Shown here piece by piece: positions 23,718 through 32,719 of a stretch of DNA of 50,153 bases. The stretch is from CAZHAC01 sp964383855 (GTDB lineage Bacteria; Chloroflexota; Dormibacteria; Dormibacterales; Dormibacteraceae). Each line of letters starts with the position of its first letter. The first letter of the stretch is position 1. Where the stretch lies: assembly GCA_964383855.1 (NCBI GenBank), contig CAYLIP010000013.1, positions 1-50,153 of the forward strand. The letters are read 5' to 3'. The translations under genes and the position numbers were made by a program. Below the pieces are notes generated by a model. It had not been told where the DNA came from. It searched no databases and worked only from the letters and a program-made list of their open reading frames with translations.

Positions 23718-25106
23718 ATGCGGCTCGCCATGAGGACGACCGCCGACCTGACCACCTTCGAGGGCACCCTGCTCGGCCCGGCGGATGCCGGCTACGACGA
23801 GTCGCGCCGGATCTGGAACGACGCCATCGACAAGCGGCCCGCGCTGATCGCGCGCTGCGCCGGCGAGGATGATGCCGCGACGGCGCTGGCCTACGCGCTC
23901 GGGCAGGGCCTTCCGGTCGCGATTCGCGGCGGGGGCCACAACGTGTCGGGTTCGGCGCTCTGCGAGGGCGGCGTGGTGATCGACTTCTCGGCGCTTCGCG
24001 GCGTCGAGGTGGACCCCGAGCGGCGGCTGGCGCGCGTGCAGCCGGGCGCGCTCTGGGGAGACTTCGACGCCGCGACCCAGGCCCACGGCCTGGCGGCTCC
24101 GGCCGGCATCGTGACGCACACTGGGGTGGCCGGCCTCACCGTCGGCGGGGGCTTCGGCTGGCTCAGCCGGCGCTGGGGCCTCACCTCGGACAACCTGAAC
24201 TCGGTCCGCGTCCTGCTGGCCGACGGGCGCCGGGTCAGCGCCAGCGAGGATGTGAACTCAGACCTCTTCTGGGCCCTGCGCGGAGGCGGCGGCAACTTCG
24301 GGATCGTCACCGAGTTCGAGTTCCGGCTTCATCCGCTCGGCACCACCGTGCTCGCGGGGCCGCTCATCTACCGTGCCGGCCAGGCCCGCGAGGTGCTGAT
24401 GCACTACCGCGAGTTCATCGCCGGAGCCCCCGACGAGCTCGCCGTCTATCTCAACCTGCGCACGGCGCCGCCTTTCGACTGGGTGCCGGCCGAATTGAGG
24501 GGCACCGACGTCCTCTTCGTCATCCCCTGCTGGTCCGGCGACCTCGAGGAAGGCGAGGCCGTCCTCCGTCCGCTGCGCGAGTTCGGACCCCCGGCGGCCG
24601 ACCTGGTCGAGCGCAAGCCCTACGTCAGCCACCAGTCGATGTTCGACGCCGGCGTCCCGCACCACTGGGGCTACTACTGGAAGTCTCACTACCTGCCTCC
24701 GCTGACGGACGGGGCCATCGACGTGCTGCTCGCTCACTCGTGGCTGAAGACCTCGCCGACCTCCTACACCCTCGTGTTTCACCTGGGTGGCGCCATAGCG
24801 CGCGTCCCCGAGGACGGCTCGGCGGCCAGCGGCCGCGACGCCGCGCACGCGCTCAACATCAATGCCGCATGGAAGGAGGGTGGCCCCGGCCATCCGGACA
24901 TCGGTTGGTGCCGCGAGCACTTCGCGGCCATGGAGCCGCACGCGACCGGCGGCGTGTACGTGAACTTCCTGCACAACGACGAGGGCGAGGCGCGGGTGCG
25001 GGCCGCTTACGGCGATCGCTACGACCGCCTCGCACAGGTCAAGGCGCGCTACGACCCGGACAACGTCTTTCGCTCGAACCAGAACATCCTGCCGGCCGCG
25101 ACCTGA
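23718..25106 (+). CDS. FAD-linked oxidoreductase (berberine bridge enzyme family)
   Basis: About 462 aa. PCMH-type FAD-binding domain with IRGGGHNVSGSA, whose His would carry FAD covalently, then GLTVGGGFGWLSRRWG. The second covalent cysteine of bicovalent family members is not seen at the expected place. The C-terminal BBE segment is YDPDNVFRSNQNI. Family members oxidise alcohols, sugars or alkaloid-type substrates with O2. ATG 23718 and ATG 23730 are both plausible; TAGGAT just before the second fits a short or no leader. A strong hairpin follows the gene. Confidence 0.9.
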   Translation: MRLAMRTTADLTTFEGTLLGPADAGYDESRRIWNDAIDKRPALIARCAGEDDAATALAYALGQGLPVAIRGGGHNVSGSALCEGGVVIDFSALRGVEVDPERRLARVQPGALWGDFDAATQAHGLAAPAGIVTHTGVAGLTVGGGFGWLSRRWGLTSDNLNSVRVLLADGRRVSASEDVNSDLFWALRGGGGNFGIVTEFEFRLHPLGTTVLAGPLIYRAGQAREVLMHYREFIAGAPDELAVYLNLRTAPPFDWVPAELRGTDVLFVIPCWSGDLEEGEAVLRPLREFGPPAADLVERKPYVSHQSMFDAGVPHHWGYYWKSHYLPPLTDGAIDVLLAHSWLKTSPTSYTLVFHLGGAIARVPEDGSAASGRDAAHALNINAAWKEGGPGHPDIGWCREHFAAMEPHATGGVYVNFLHNDEGEARVRAAYGDRYDRLAQVKARYDPDNVFRSNQNILPAAT

Positions 25107-25129
25107 CCGGAGCCGGGGCCTCGCCACCA

Positions 25130-25158
25130 CCGCCGGTGCAGCTCCAGCTGCACGGCGG
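25130..25158 (+). terminator. strong hairpin after the FAD oxidase
   Basis: CCGCCGGTGCAGCT / AGCTGCACGGCGG pair with one bulged base and a minimal loop. A TT dinucleotide follows but no long U-tract. Confidence 0.5.
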
Positions 25159-25227
25159 TTGCTCGAGCGATCGACCGTCCGCCCGGCACCGGGCGATTAT
25201 CGCCACACGCGCAGCGCGTCATCGCCG

Positions 25228-25257
25228 TTGCGGCTGGAGCCGCGCAGGGACGTAAAT
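25228..25257 (+). promoter_or_regulatory. promoter of the HisD-like gene
   Basis: TTGCGG (25228-25233), 18-bp spacer, GTAAAT (25252-25257), then 6 nt to ATG 25264, predicting a leaderless mRNA. Confidence 0.5.
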
Positions 25258-25263
25258 AAAACC

Positions 25264-26565
25264 ATGGCGAGAGTTGACGAGCCGCCGGTCGACATCCGCT
25301 GGGTCAAGCGGCCGGCGCCGGTCGGGGCGGCCGACCGCGAGCACATCATCAGCACGGCTCGGGAGATCATCACGGCCGTTCGCGACCGCGGTGACACCGC
25401 CGTCCGCGAGTACTCCGACAAGCTCGACCACTGGAGCCCGGAGCGCTTTCGCGTCGGCCCCGAGGAGATCAGGCGCGCGTACGACGAGCTGAGCCGGGAC
25501 GACATCGGCGAGATCGAGTACGCCCGCGACCGCGTCCGGCGCTTCGCAGAGGCGCAGCTGGAGACGCTCCGGCCGCTCGAGATCGGCGAGAACGGCATGA
25601 CCCTCGGCCACCGGCTCCTTCCCGTCCGCTCGATCGGCGCCTACGTCCCGGGGGGCGGCTATCCGCTGATCGCCAGCGTGTACATGCAATTGGTCACCGC
25701 CCGCGTCGCGGGCGTGGAGCGGATCGCGGCCTGCGCTCCGCCCTTCCGGGGCCGCGGCATCGCCGCCGCCACCCTGGTCGCCATGGACCTCTGCGGCGCC
25801 GACGAGATCTACGCCCTCGGTGGCGTCCAGGCTCTGGCCGCGATGGCCTTCGGCACCGAGGAGATCGCCCCCGTCGACATGCTGACCGGTCCCGGCAACG
25901 CCTACGTCGCCGAGGCCAAGCGGCAGCTCTTCGGCGTGGTCGGCATCGACCTGCTGGCGGGACCGACCGAGATCCTGGTCATCGCCGACGAGTCGGCCGA
26001 CCCCGAGGTCGTCGCCTGCGACCTGCTTGGCCAGGCGGAACACGGCCCCAGCAGCCCGGCCGTCCTGGTCACCGACTCCTCCTCCCTGGCCGAGGCCGTG
26101 GCGGAATCGCTGGAGACCCAGCTTCGCGACCTGCCGACGCGCGAGGTGGCGGGCCAGGCCTGGCGAAACCTGGGCGGGATCGCGGTCGTCGAAGGACCGG
26201 AGGCGATGGTGGCCTACGCCGACTGGTTCGCCCCCGAACACCTCGAGGTGCTGACGGCGGACCCGCAGTGGTACGCGGAGCGGCTGCGCAACTACGGATC
26301 CCTCTTCCTGGGCGAGGAGACGACGGTCGCCTACTCGGACAAGGCCGACGGCACCAACCACATCCTGCCCACCGGCCGCGCCGCTCGCTACACCGGCGGG
26401 CTCTGGGTCGGCAAGTTCATCAAGGTCGTGACCTATCAGCGGATGACGCGCGAGGCCAGCCTGGAGGTGGCGCCGCACGCCGGCCGGATCGCCGAGATGG
26501 AGGGGATGCTCGCCCACAAGGCGACGTGCGATCTCCGCATCCGCCGCTACGCCGGCCGCGATTGA
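25264..26565 (+). CDS. histidinol dehydrogenase-family enzyme
   Basis: 433 aa, full HisD length. Conserved features: SIGAYVPGGGYPL, LTGPGNAYVAEAKR, the zinc segment DLLGQAEHG (Q257, H260), the catalytic FAPEHLE, and DGTNHILPT. HisD oxidises L-histidinol to histidine with NAD and zinc. No other his genes are nearby and the neighbours are catabolic hydrolases, so it may be a HisD-fold paralogue acting on another amino- or hydroxy-alcohol (compare the HpsN sulfopropanediol dehydrogenase branch). The sequence alone does not decide. Confidence 0.9.
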   Translation: MARVDEPPVDIRWVKRPAPVGAADREHIISTAREIITAVRDRGDTAVREYSDKLDHWSPERFRVGPEEIRRAYDELSRDDIGEIEYARDRVRRFAEAQLETLRPLEIGENGMTLGHRLLPVRSIGAYVPGGGYPLIASVYMQLVTARVAGVERIAACAPPFRGRGIAAATLVAMDLCGADEIYALGGVQALAAMAFGTEEIAPVDMLTGPGNAYVAEAKRQLFGVVGIDLLAGPTEILVIADESADPEVVACDLLGQAEHGPSSPAVLVTDSSSLAEAVAESLETQLRDLPTREVAGQAWRNLGGIAVVEGPEAMVAYADWFAPEHLEVLTADPQWYAERLRNYGSLFLGEETTVAYSDKADGTNHILPTGRAARYTGGLWVGKFIKVVTYQRMTREASLEVAPHAGRIAEMEGMLAHKATCDLRIRRYAGRD

Positions 26566-26644
26566 GCGCCGTCCTGGGTCGGGCGAGGCCGGTGGTTGCG
26601 ATGGCAATATGAGGCCGGTTACCGGCACTGGACTGGAGGTGGCA

Positions 26645-28402
26645 ATGGCGAGCAACACCGCGGAGGTCCGCGAGCGGACCGAGCAGGCCGACGGCATGCT
26701 GATCGACTACCACGTCCCGATCCCGATGGACGACGGGGTCGTGCTGCGGGCGGACGTCTACCGGCCGGTTGCCGAGGGCAGGTATCCCGTCATCCTGACG
26801 TATGGCCCGTACGCGAAGGGTCTCTCCTTCCAGGAGGCCTACGCGCCCCAGTGGAACAAGATGGTCGAGGACCATCCCGACGTGGGCCGCAACTCGACCA
26901 ACAAGTACCAGAACTGGGAGGTCGTCGACCCCGAGAAGTTCGTCCCCGACGGCTACGTGTGCGTCCGCGTCGACTCCCGCGGCACCGGCTGGTCACCCGG
27001 CTACGTGGACGTCTGGAGCCCGCGCGAGACGCGCGACATCTACGAGTGCGTCGAGTGGGCAGCCGAGCAGGCGTGGAGCAGCGGCCGGATCGGCATGTGC
27101 GGCATCTCCTACTACGCCATCAACCAGTGGCACGTGGCCGGGCAGCGGCCGCCGCACCTGGCGGCGCTGGTCCCCTGGGAGGGCGCCGCCGACTACTACC
27201 GCGACATCTGCTACCACGGCGGCATCCACTGCACGTTCCCTGCCAACTGGTATCCGCGGCAGGTCGAGAACGTCCAGTACGGGCTTGGCGACCGCGCGCG
27301 CAAGAACCCCAACACCGGCGAGTCGGTGGCCGGGCCCGAGGAGCTTTCCGACGAGGAGCTGGCACGCAACCGCGCAGACCTGGGCGCCGAGATAAAGCAG
27401 CATCCGCTGGACGGCGAGTGGCACCGGGTCCGCTCGGCCGGCTGGGATGGCGTCGGCACTCCGTTTCTCTCGGCCGCCAACTGGGGCGGCCAGGGCCTGC
27501 ACCCGCGGGGCAACTTCGAGGCCTTCACCCAGGCCGCCGCCGAGCAGAAGTGGCTCGAGGTCCACGGCGACTCTCACTGGAGCCTCTTCTACACGGACTA
27601 CGGAATCGCCCTCCAGAAGCGCTTCTTCGACCACTTCCTGAAGGGCGAGGACAACGGCTGGGAGCGGGAGCCGCGCGTCCACCTCTGGGTCCGCCACCCG
27701 GGCGAGAAGTTCGTCGAGCGCTATGAGGACGAGTGGCCGCTCGCCCGGACGGAGTGGACCCGGCTGTACCTCGACCCTTCCGGACGCCTTGAGCACCAGG
27801 CTCCGGGGGACGAGGGCACGGTCGAATACGACGCCCTCGGCGACGGCGCCGACTTCAGCCTCACGGTCGACCGGGAGACCGAGCTCACGGGACCGATCGC
27901 GGCCAAGCTCTTCATCTCCTCGTCGACGGCCGACGCCGATCTCTTCCTGGTCGTCCGGGTGTTCGACCCCGAGGGCAGGGAGATCACCTTCCAGGGCGCG
28001 CTCGATCCCAACACCCCCATCGCCAACGGCTGGCTGCGCGCCTCCCACCGCAAGCTGGACCCGGCCCGCTCGCTCCCCCACCGCCCCTACCACACGCACG
28101 ACGAGGTGCAGCCGCTGACGCCGGGCGAGGTCTACGAGCTCGACGTCGAGGTCTGGCCCACCAGCATCGTCATCCCGGCCGGCTGGCGGCTGACGCTGAG
28201 CGTGCGCGGCAAGGACTACGAGTACAGCGGCGAGCTGAGCGAGTTCGCCAAGAGCTTTCACTACGCGAACCGCGGGGTGGGCCCGTTTCAGCACAACGAC
28301 CCCGAGATGCGGCCCGCCGACGTCTTTGGCGGAAGGGTGACGATCCACACCGGCGGCGCGCGCGCCTCCCACCTGCTGGTGCCGGTGATCCCGCCCAGGT
28401 GA
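26645..28402 (+). CDS. CocE/NonD-family hydrolase (X-Pro dipeptidyl-peptidase S15 fold)
   Basis: 585 aa, typical CocE length. The alpha/beta-hydrolase core begins MDDGVVLRADVYRP and RVDSRGTGWSPG; the nucleophile is S155 in GMCGISYYA, and the His candidate is in HGDSHWSLFY. The C-terminal jelly-roll domain (about 370-585) contains ISSSTADADLFLVVRVFDPEG. Such enzymes hydrolyse esters or amides, for example cocaine esterase and acyl-peptide hydrolases. RBS GGAGGT lies 4 nt before ATG 26645. The next gene overlaps its stop as GTGA. Confidence 0.9.
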   Translation: MASNTAEVRERTEQADGMLIDYHVPIPMDDGVVLRADVYRPVAEGRYPVILTYGPYAKGLSFQEAYAPQWNKMVEDHPDVGRNSTNKYQNWEVVDPEKFVPDGYVCVRVDSRGTGWSPGYVDVWSPRETRDIYECVEWAAEQAWSSGRIGMCGISYYAINQWHVAGQRPPHLAALVPWEGAADYYRDICYHGGIHCTFPANWYPRQVENVQYGLGDRARKNPNTGESVAGPEELSDEELARNRADLGAEIKQHPLDGEWHRVRSAGWDGVGTPFLSAANWGGQGLHPRGNFEAFTQAAAEQKWLEVHGDSHWSLFYTDYGIALQKRFFDHFLKGEDNGWEREPRVHLWVRHPGEKFVERYEDEWPLARTEWTRLYLDPSGRLEHQAPGDEGTVEYDALGDGADFSLTVDRETELTGPIAAKLFISSSTADADLFLVVRVFDPEGREITFQGALDPNTPIANGWLRASHRKLDPARSLPHRPYHTHDEVQPLTPGEVYELDVEVWPTSIVIPAGWRLTLSVRGKDYEYSGELSEFAKSFHYANRGVGPFQHNDPEMRPADVFGGRVTIHTGGARASHLLVPVIPPR

Positions 28403-29229
28403 GGACGGAGCTCGTCTCCATCCCGACCGCCACGGTGCCGCTCGACGGCGCCTGGTACGAACCCGATGGAGGGCCGCTGCGAGGAGCGGCCCTTCTCATG
28501 CACGGCAACCAGGGCAACTTCTACGTGGGACCGCCCCGGTTCCTGCCGCCGGCGCTGGCCGAGATCGGCTTTGCGTCGCTGGCCTTCAACCGCCGCGGCC
28601 ACGACATCCTGGGCACCTACCGCGGCCGCGAGCCGGTGGGCGGCGCCCTGCAGACGACCCAGGAGCAGGTCGAGGACAACCGCACCGCCGCCGCCTGGCT
28701 GCGCGAGCGCGGCTTCCCGGCTCCCGCAGTCATCGGACACAGCAACGGCGGCCTGCTGGCGGGCCGCCACGTCGCCGACCATCCGCAGACTCCGGCGCTC
28801 GTCCTGCTCTCGGCGGCCGGCGGAGGACGCGACGCGACCCGGATCAACAGCGCGCAGGGACTTCTCCTGCGCGACCGCCAGGAGGAGCTGATCGCCCAGG
28901 CGCGCCGCATGGTCGCCGACGGGCGCGGCCGGGAGCTGATGCTGCTCCCCGGGTGGTGGTGGGTGATCTCGGCCGAGAGCCTGTGCGACCGCCTGGACAC
29001 GATTCCTGACCTGGTCGAGCTGGCGCCCCGCATCGCCTGCCCGACGCTCTTCATCAAGGGCCGCGACGAACCCGAGACGGCCTATCCGGCCCGCGCGTTC
29101 GCGGTGGCGTCCGGGGGCCAGTGCGACGTGCTCGAACTCGAGAACTGCGACCACTGGTACACGCGTCACGAGGAGGCGGTGGCGCGAGCCGTGACCGGCT
29201 GGCTGGCGCAGCGCCTGCAGCCGGCCTAG
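28399..29229 (+). CDS. alpha/beta hydrolase
   Basis: 276 aa from GTG 28399, overlapping the CocE-type stop. Oxyanion segment LLMHGNQGNF (33-42), nucleophile elbow GHSNGG with S115, acid residue in FIKGRDEPE and His in NCDHWY. Substrate unknown. Coupled translation with the upstream hydrolase suggests sequential or complementary roles. Confidence 0.85.
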   Translation: MRTELVSIPTATVPLDGAWYEPDGGPLRGAALLMHGNQGNFYVGPPRFLPPALAEIGFASLAFNRRGHDILGTYRGREPVGGALQTTQEQVEDNRTAAAWLRERGFPAPAVIGHSNGGLLAGRHVADHPQTPALVLLSAAGGGRDATRINSAQGLLLRDRQEELIAQARRMVADGRGRELMLLPGWWWVISAESLCDRLDTIPDLVELAPRIACPTLFIKGRDEPETAYPARAFAVASGGQCDVLELENCDHWYTRHEEAVARAVTGWLAQRLQPA

Positions 29230-29231
29230 AC

Positions 29232-29738
29232 GTGGAGCGCCTGGCGGCGGAGCTGCTGCGCCACCACGCCTGGGCCACCGCCACCCTGATCGACCACTGC
29301 TCCCGGCTGCCGCCCGAGGCGCTGCAGGGTCAGGTGTCCGGCACCTATGGAAGCGTCATCGCCACCCTCCGGCACCTGGTCGGCGCCGACGAGCGCTACC
29401 TCGACGTGCTCGAGGGAGCGCCCTTCCGCGAGGACCTCATGGAGACGGCAGCTGCGCTCGACCTGGAGGCGCTTCGCGGCCTCAACGCGGAGCACGGCGA
29501 GCGCTGGCAGCGGCTGGTCGAGGCCGGCGTCGATGCCGAGCGCCCGCTCACCCGCCGGCGGCCCGACGGTGGCGAGCACACGATCACGGCGCGCACGGTC
29601 TACGTGCAGGCCGTCCACCACGGCAACGACCATCGCGCCCACGTCTGCACGATCCTCGGCGCCCTGGGCTTGGAGGTGCCGGACCTCGACGCCTGGGCGT
29701 TCTACGGCGAGGCCCTGCGCCCTCTCCGCACGACCTAG
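29232..29738 (+). CDS. DinB-family protein
   Basis: 168 aa from GTG 29232, 2 nt after the preceding stop. Four-helix bundle with the metal-binding His positions of DinB/YfiT proteins: HHAWATATLIDHC, LRHLVGADERYLD and VHHGNDHRAHV. Family members include mycothiol- or bacillithiol-dependent transferases and hydrolases; no exact activity can be assigned. Its TAG shares the palindrome CTAG with the stop of the convergent LysR gene. Confidence 0.85.
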   Translation: MERLAAELLRHHAWATATLIDHCSRLPPEALQGQVSGTYGSVIATLRHLVGADERYLDVLEGAPFREDLMETAAALDLEALRGLNAEHGERWQRLVEAGVDAERPLTRRRPDGGEHTITARTVYVQAVHHGNDHRAHVCTILGALGLEVPDLDAWAFYGEALRPLRTT

Positions 29739-30625
29739 GCCGCCCGCAGCACCTCCTCGACCACGCCACGGGCCGCGGCCAGGGCCGGATTGGGCGATTC
29801 GGCTGCGCAGGCGAAGCCGATCCGAAACTCAGGCAGCGGCGGGCGCAGCGGCAGCAGCCGCACATCCTTGGGCAGACTCGGCGCCCAGCCACGGCCGAAG
29901 GGGACCATGGCGACCCCGACACCGGCGCCGACGAATACCTGCTGCTGGAGTCCGGTCTCGACCTCCGCCACCACCTTGGCCGAGAAGCCGGCGACACGCC
30001 CGGCCTCCTCGAGCCAGAGCCGCCCCGGGTTGTGGGGCGGGAAGGTGACCCAGCCCTCGGCGGCGGCGTCAGCCAGGGCGATTCGTGGGCGGACGGCCAG
30101 GGGGTGTCCGCCCGCGACCAGCAAAGACAGCGGGCGGGGTGCCACCTCGACCAGGTCCAGGCCGGCGGCGACAGCGGCCGGGAAGAAGAGGACAGCGAGA
30201 TCGAGGTCTCGGCTTCGTACCCGTTCGAGCAGGTCGGGCGCGAGCCCTTCGCGGACGTGCACGTCAACTCCTGGCAGGCGGGCCCGCAACGCTTGCAGCA
30301 GCGGCGGCAGGACGAAGGCGCTGATGGTCGGCAGGAGGCCGATCCCCAGCCGGCCCGCGATACCTTCCCTGAGAGCGGCCACCTCTGCCGCCGCCCGGTC
30401 GGCGCTCGTCGTCATCAGCCGCGCCCAGCGTGCGAGCACATCGCCCGCCGGCGTCGTCAGCACGCCGGTCCGGCGGCGCTCGAGCAGCTCGGCCCCGAGC
30501 TCGCGCTCGAGCCGGGCGACGGCATCGGAGACGGCCGACTGGACGAGGTGCACCCTGGCGGCCGCCCGCGTAAAACCGCCCATGTCAACCACCGCCAGGA
30601 ACACACGCAGATCGCGAATCTCCAT
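29735..30625 (-). CDS. LysR-family transcriptional regulator
   Basis: 296 aa. N-terminal winged HTH (1-60: LRVFLAVVDMGGFTRAAARVHLVQSAVSDAVARLERELG) and a periplasmic-binding-like effector domain (about 90-290). It diverges from hyuA; the ATG overlaps an ATC-N9-GAT dyad (30624-30638), a LysR-type motif, which suggests autoregulation and control of the hydantoinase operon. Effector unknown. Confidence 0.95.
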   Translation of the reverse strand: MEIRDLRVFLAVVDMGGFTRAAARVHLVQSAVSDAVARLERELGAELLERRRTGVLTTPAGDVLARWARLMTTSADRAAAEVAALREGIAGRLGIGLLPTISAFVLPPLLQALRARLPGVDVHVREGLAPDLLERVRSRDLDLAVLFFPAAVAAGLDLVEVAPRPLSLLVAGGHPLAVRPRIALADAAAEGWVTFPPHNPGRLWLEEAGRVAGFSAKVVAEVETGLQQQVFVGAGVGVAMVPFGRGWAPSLPKDVRLLPLRPPLPEFRIGFACAAESPNPALAAARGVVEEVLRAA

Positions 30626-30658
30626 CGTTGACGGCGATCACTCTATCGACAACCAGCG

Positions 30659-30688
30659 TTGGACGCGATGCTCCTGCCGACCTACGCT
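30659..30688 (+). promoter_or_regulatory. promoter of the hyuAB operon
   Basis: TTGGAC (30659-30664), 18-bp spacer, TACGCT (30683-30688), then 6 nt to GTG 30695. The predicted start of transcription coincides with the start codon. The LysR-type dyad ATC-N9-GAT is at 30624-30638, just upstream of the -35. Confidence 0.55.
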
Positions 30689-30694
30689 CTGAGG

Positions 30695-32719
30695 GTGGGG
30701 ACGCTGGTCGGCGTCGACGTCGGCGGTACCTTCACCGACTTCGTAGCCTTCGACGAGGCGCGCCCGCGCGTCGAATTCAAGATCCCCTCGACGCCGAACG
30801 CGCCTGCCGATGCGGTGCTCCAGGGCTTTCGGCGGCTGCGCGAAGCCGGCATCGACCTGGCTGCGATCACCCTCTTCGCCCACGGGACGACGGTCGCGCT
30901 CAACACGCTGCTTCAGCGCTCCGGAGCGCGGGTCGGCCTGATCACCACGCGGGGCTTTCGCGACGTACTGGCGCTGCGCCGTCTGCGCCTCCCCGGTGCG
31001 CCCGGATTCCATGTCCAGCGGCCGGAGCCGCTGGTGCCGCGCCACGACACCCGCGAAGTGGGCGGCCGGCTGCTGGCCGACGGCACCGAGATCCGCCCGA
31101 TCGATGCGAGCGAGGTCGCCGCGGCCGCCGCCGAGCTCGCGGCCGCCGGGTGTGAGGCGATCGCCGTGTGCCTGCTCCACTCCTACCGAAACGACGCCCA
31201 CGAGCGGCTGGCCGCCGAGGCGGTCCGAGCGGCCGCGCCGGGCCTCCACGTCAGCGTCTCGAGCGAGGTCTGGCCCCAGCAGCGCGAGTACGAGCGAACC
31301 GAGGTTGCCGTGATCAACGCCCACGTGGCGCCGGTCATGGAGCGCTACTTCACCGACCTCGTCACGTCCCTCGCCGGCCTCGGTGTGACGGCTCGGGTGC
31401 TCTCGACACGGTCAAGCGGCGGTGTCATGACCGCCGAGCTGGCCGCCCGCCGGCCGGTCGACACGCTGCTCTCGGGACCGGCCTCAGGCGTCGTCGCGGC
31501 GACGGCTCTCGGCCGGAGTGCCGGCCTCCGGCAGCTGGTCGCGTTCGACATGGGCGGCACCAGCGCCGACGTCGGCCTGGTCGTCGGTGGAGCGGTAGGG
31601 ACGACCACGGAGGCAACCGTCGGGGACTTCCCGGTGCTGATGCCCTCGGTCGACGTCTCCAGCATCGGCGCGGGCGGAGGCTCGATCGCCGCCCTCGACT
31701 CGGCCGGCGTCCTCAAGGTCGGCCCGCGCAGCGCGGGTTCGGTCCCTGGCCCCGCCTGTTACGGCCGCGGCGGGACCGAGGCGACGGTGACCGACGCGTA
31801 CGCCGTGCTGGGCGTCCTCACCGATCTGCTCGGGGGCGAGGTCGAGCTCGATATCGCGGCCGCGCGGATGGCCTGCGGCCGTATCGGCAACGACCTGGGC
31901 CTGCCGGCCGAAGCCGCCGCGGAGGCCATCCTCCAGGTCGCCACCGCCAACATGTACGCACGCCTGCTGCCGCTGATGGCCCAGCGGGGCGCCGATCCGC
32001 GCGAGTTCGCGCTCCTGGCGTACGGGGGAGCCGGCCCGACCCACGCCTTCCGGCTGGCCGCCGAGGTCGGCTTCCGCCGCGTCGTCATCCCACCGGCGCC
32101 CGGCACTTTCTGTGCGCTCGGCTGCCTGGTCGCCGATCTCCGCGCCGACTTCGTGGCGACTGTCTACGCCGACCTCGACCAGCTCGAGGAGGTGGCCCTG
32201 GCGGCGGTCTTCGCGGACCTGCGCGCGCAGGCCTGGGATTGGGTTCGCGAGCAGCGCCTGCCAACGGAGGGTCCGGTCGTGGCGCTGACCGCCGACATGC
32301 GGCAGGGCGGGCAGAGCTACGACATCCCGGTCGAGCTCGGCTCTGATCTCGGACCCGGGTTCCGCGAGCGGGCGCGGGAGGCGTTCTTCAACGCTTACCA
32401 GCGGGTCTACGGAAACCCCGATCGGTCGGGACGGGTCGAGATCGTCAACGCCCGGGCGCACGTGGTCGCGGCGACGGCCAGACCGGACCTCGCGGTGGCG
32501 GGGATCGCCGGCGCCCCGATCACAACCCGAAGGGCCATCCGCCACGGCGGGCGCCAGCACGAGGCGGCGGTGGTCGCACGGGCCGGGCTGGGACCCGGTG
32601 CCCGCCTCACCGGCCCCGCCGTCATCACCCAGTACGACACCACGACGTTCGTGCCGCCAGGCGCCTGGGTCGAGGTCGACGCCCTGGGCAGCCTGGTCGG
32701 AGGCTTCGCGCATGAGTGA
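30695..32719 (+). CDS. hyuA: hydantoinase/oxoprolinase subunit A
   Basis: 674 aa from a leaderless GTG 30695 (ATG 30668 and the open frame to 30659 are alternatives). The N-terminal actin-like ATPase fold starts GVDVGGTFTDFVAFD; the second phosphate loop is FDMGGTSADVGLV and the adjacent motif IGAGGGSIA. With HyuB it forms the ATP-dependent N-methylhydantoinase, 5-oxoprolinase or acetone-carboxylase-type enzyme that opens cyclic amides. hyuB overlaps by 8 nt. The exact substrate cannot be assigned. Confidence 0.95.
   Translation: MGTLVGVDVGGTFTDFVAFDEARPRVEFKIPSTPNAPADAVLQGFRRLREAGIDLAAITLFAHGTTVALNTLLQRSGARVGLITTRGFRDVLALRRLRLPGAPGFHVQRPEPLVPRHDTREVGGRLLADGTEIRPIDASEVAAAAAELAAAGCEAIAVCLLHSYRNDAHERLAAEAVRAAAPGLHVSVSSEVWPQQREYERTEVAVINAHVAPVMERYFTDLVTSLAGLGVTARVLSTRSSGGVMTAELAARRPVDTLLSGPASGVVAATALGRSAGLRQLVAFDMGGTSADVGLVVGGAVGTTTEATVGDFPVLMPSVDVSSIGAGGGSIAALDSAGVLKVGPRSAGSVPGPACYGRGGTEATVTDAYAVLGVLTDLLGGEVELDIAAARMACGRIGNDLGLPAEAAAEAILQVATANMYARLLPLMAQRGADPREFALLAYGGAGPTHAFRLAAEVGFRRVVIPPAPGTFCALGCLVADLRADFVATVYADLDQLEEVALAAVFADLRAQAWDWVREQRLPTEGPVVALTADMRQGGQSYDIPVELGSDLGPGFRERAREAFFNAYQRVYGNPDRSGRVEIVNARAHVVAATARPDLAVAGIAGAPITTRRAIRHGGRQHEAAVVARAGLGPGARLTGPAVITQYDTTTFVPPGAWVEVDALGSLVGGFAHE

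Noticed and set aside
25219..26697. Long minus-strand open frame (492 codons)
   Set aside because: Exactly antisense to the HisD-family gene; low-complexity composition and no motif. It reflects high-GC third-position bias.
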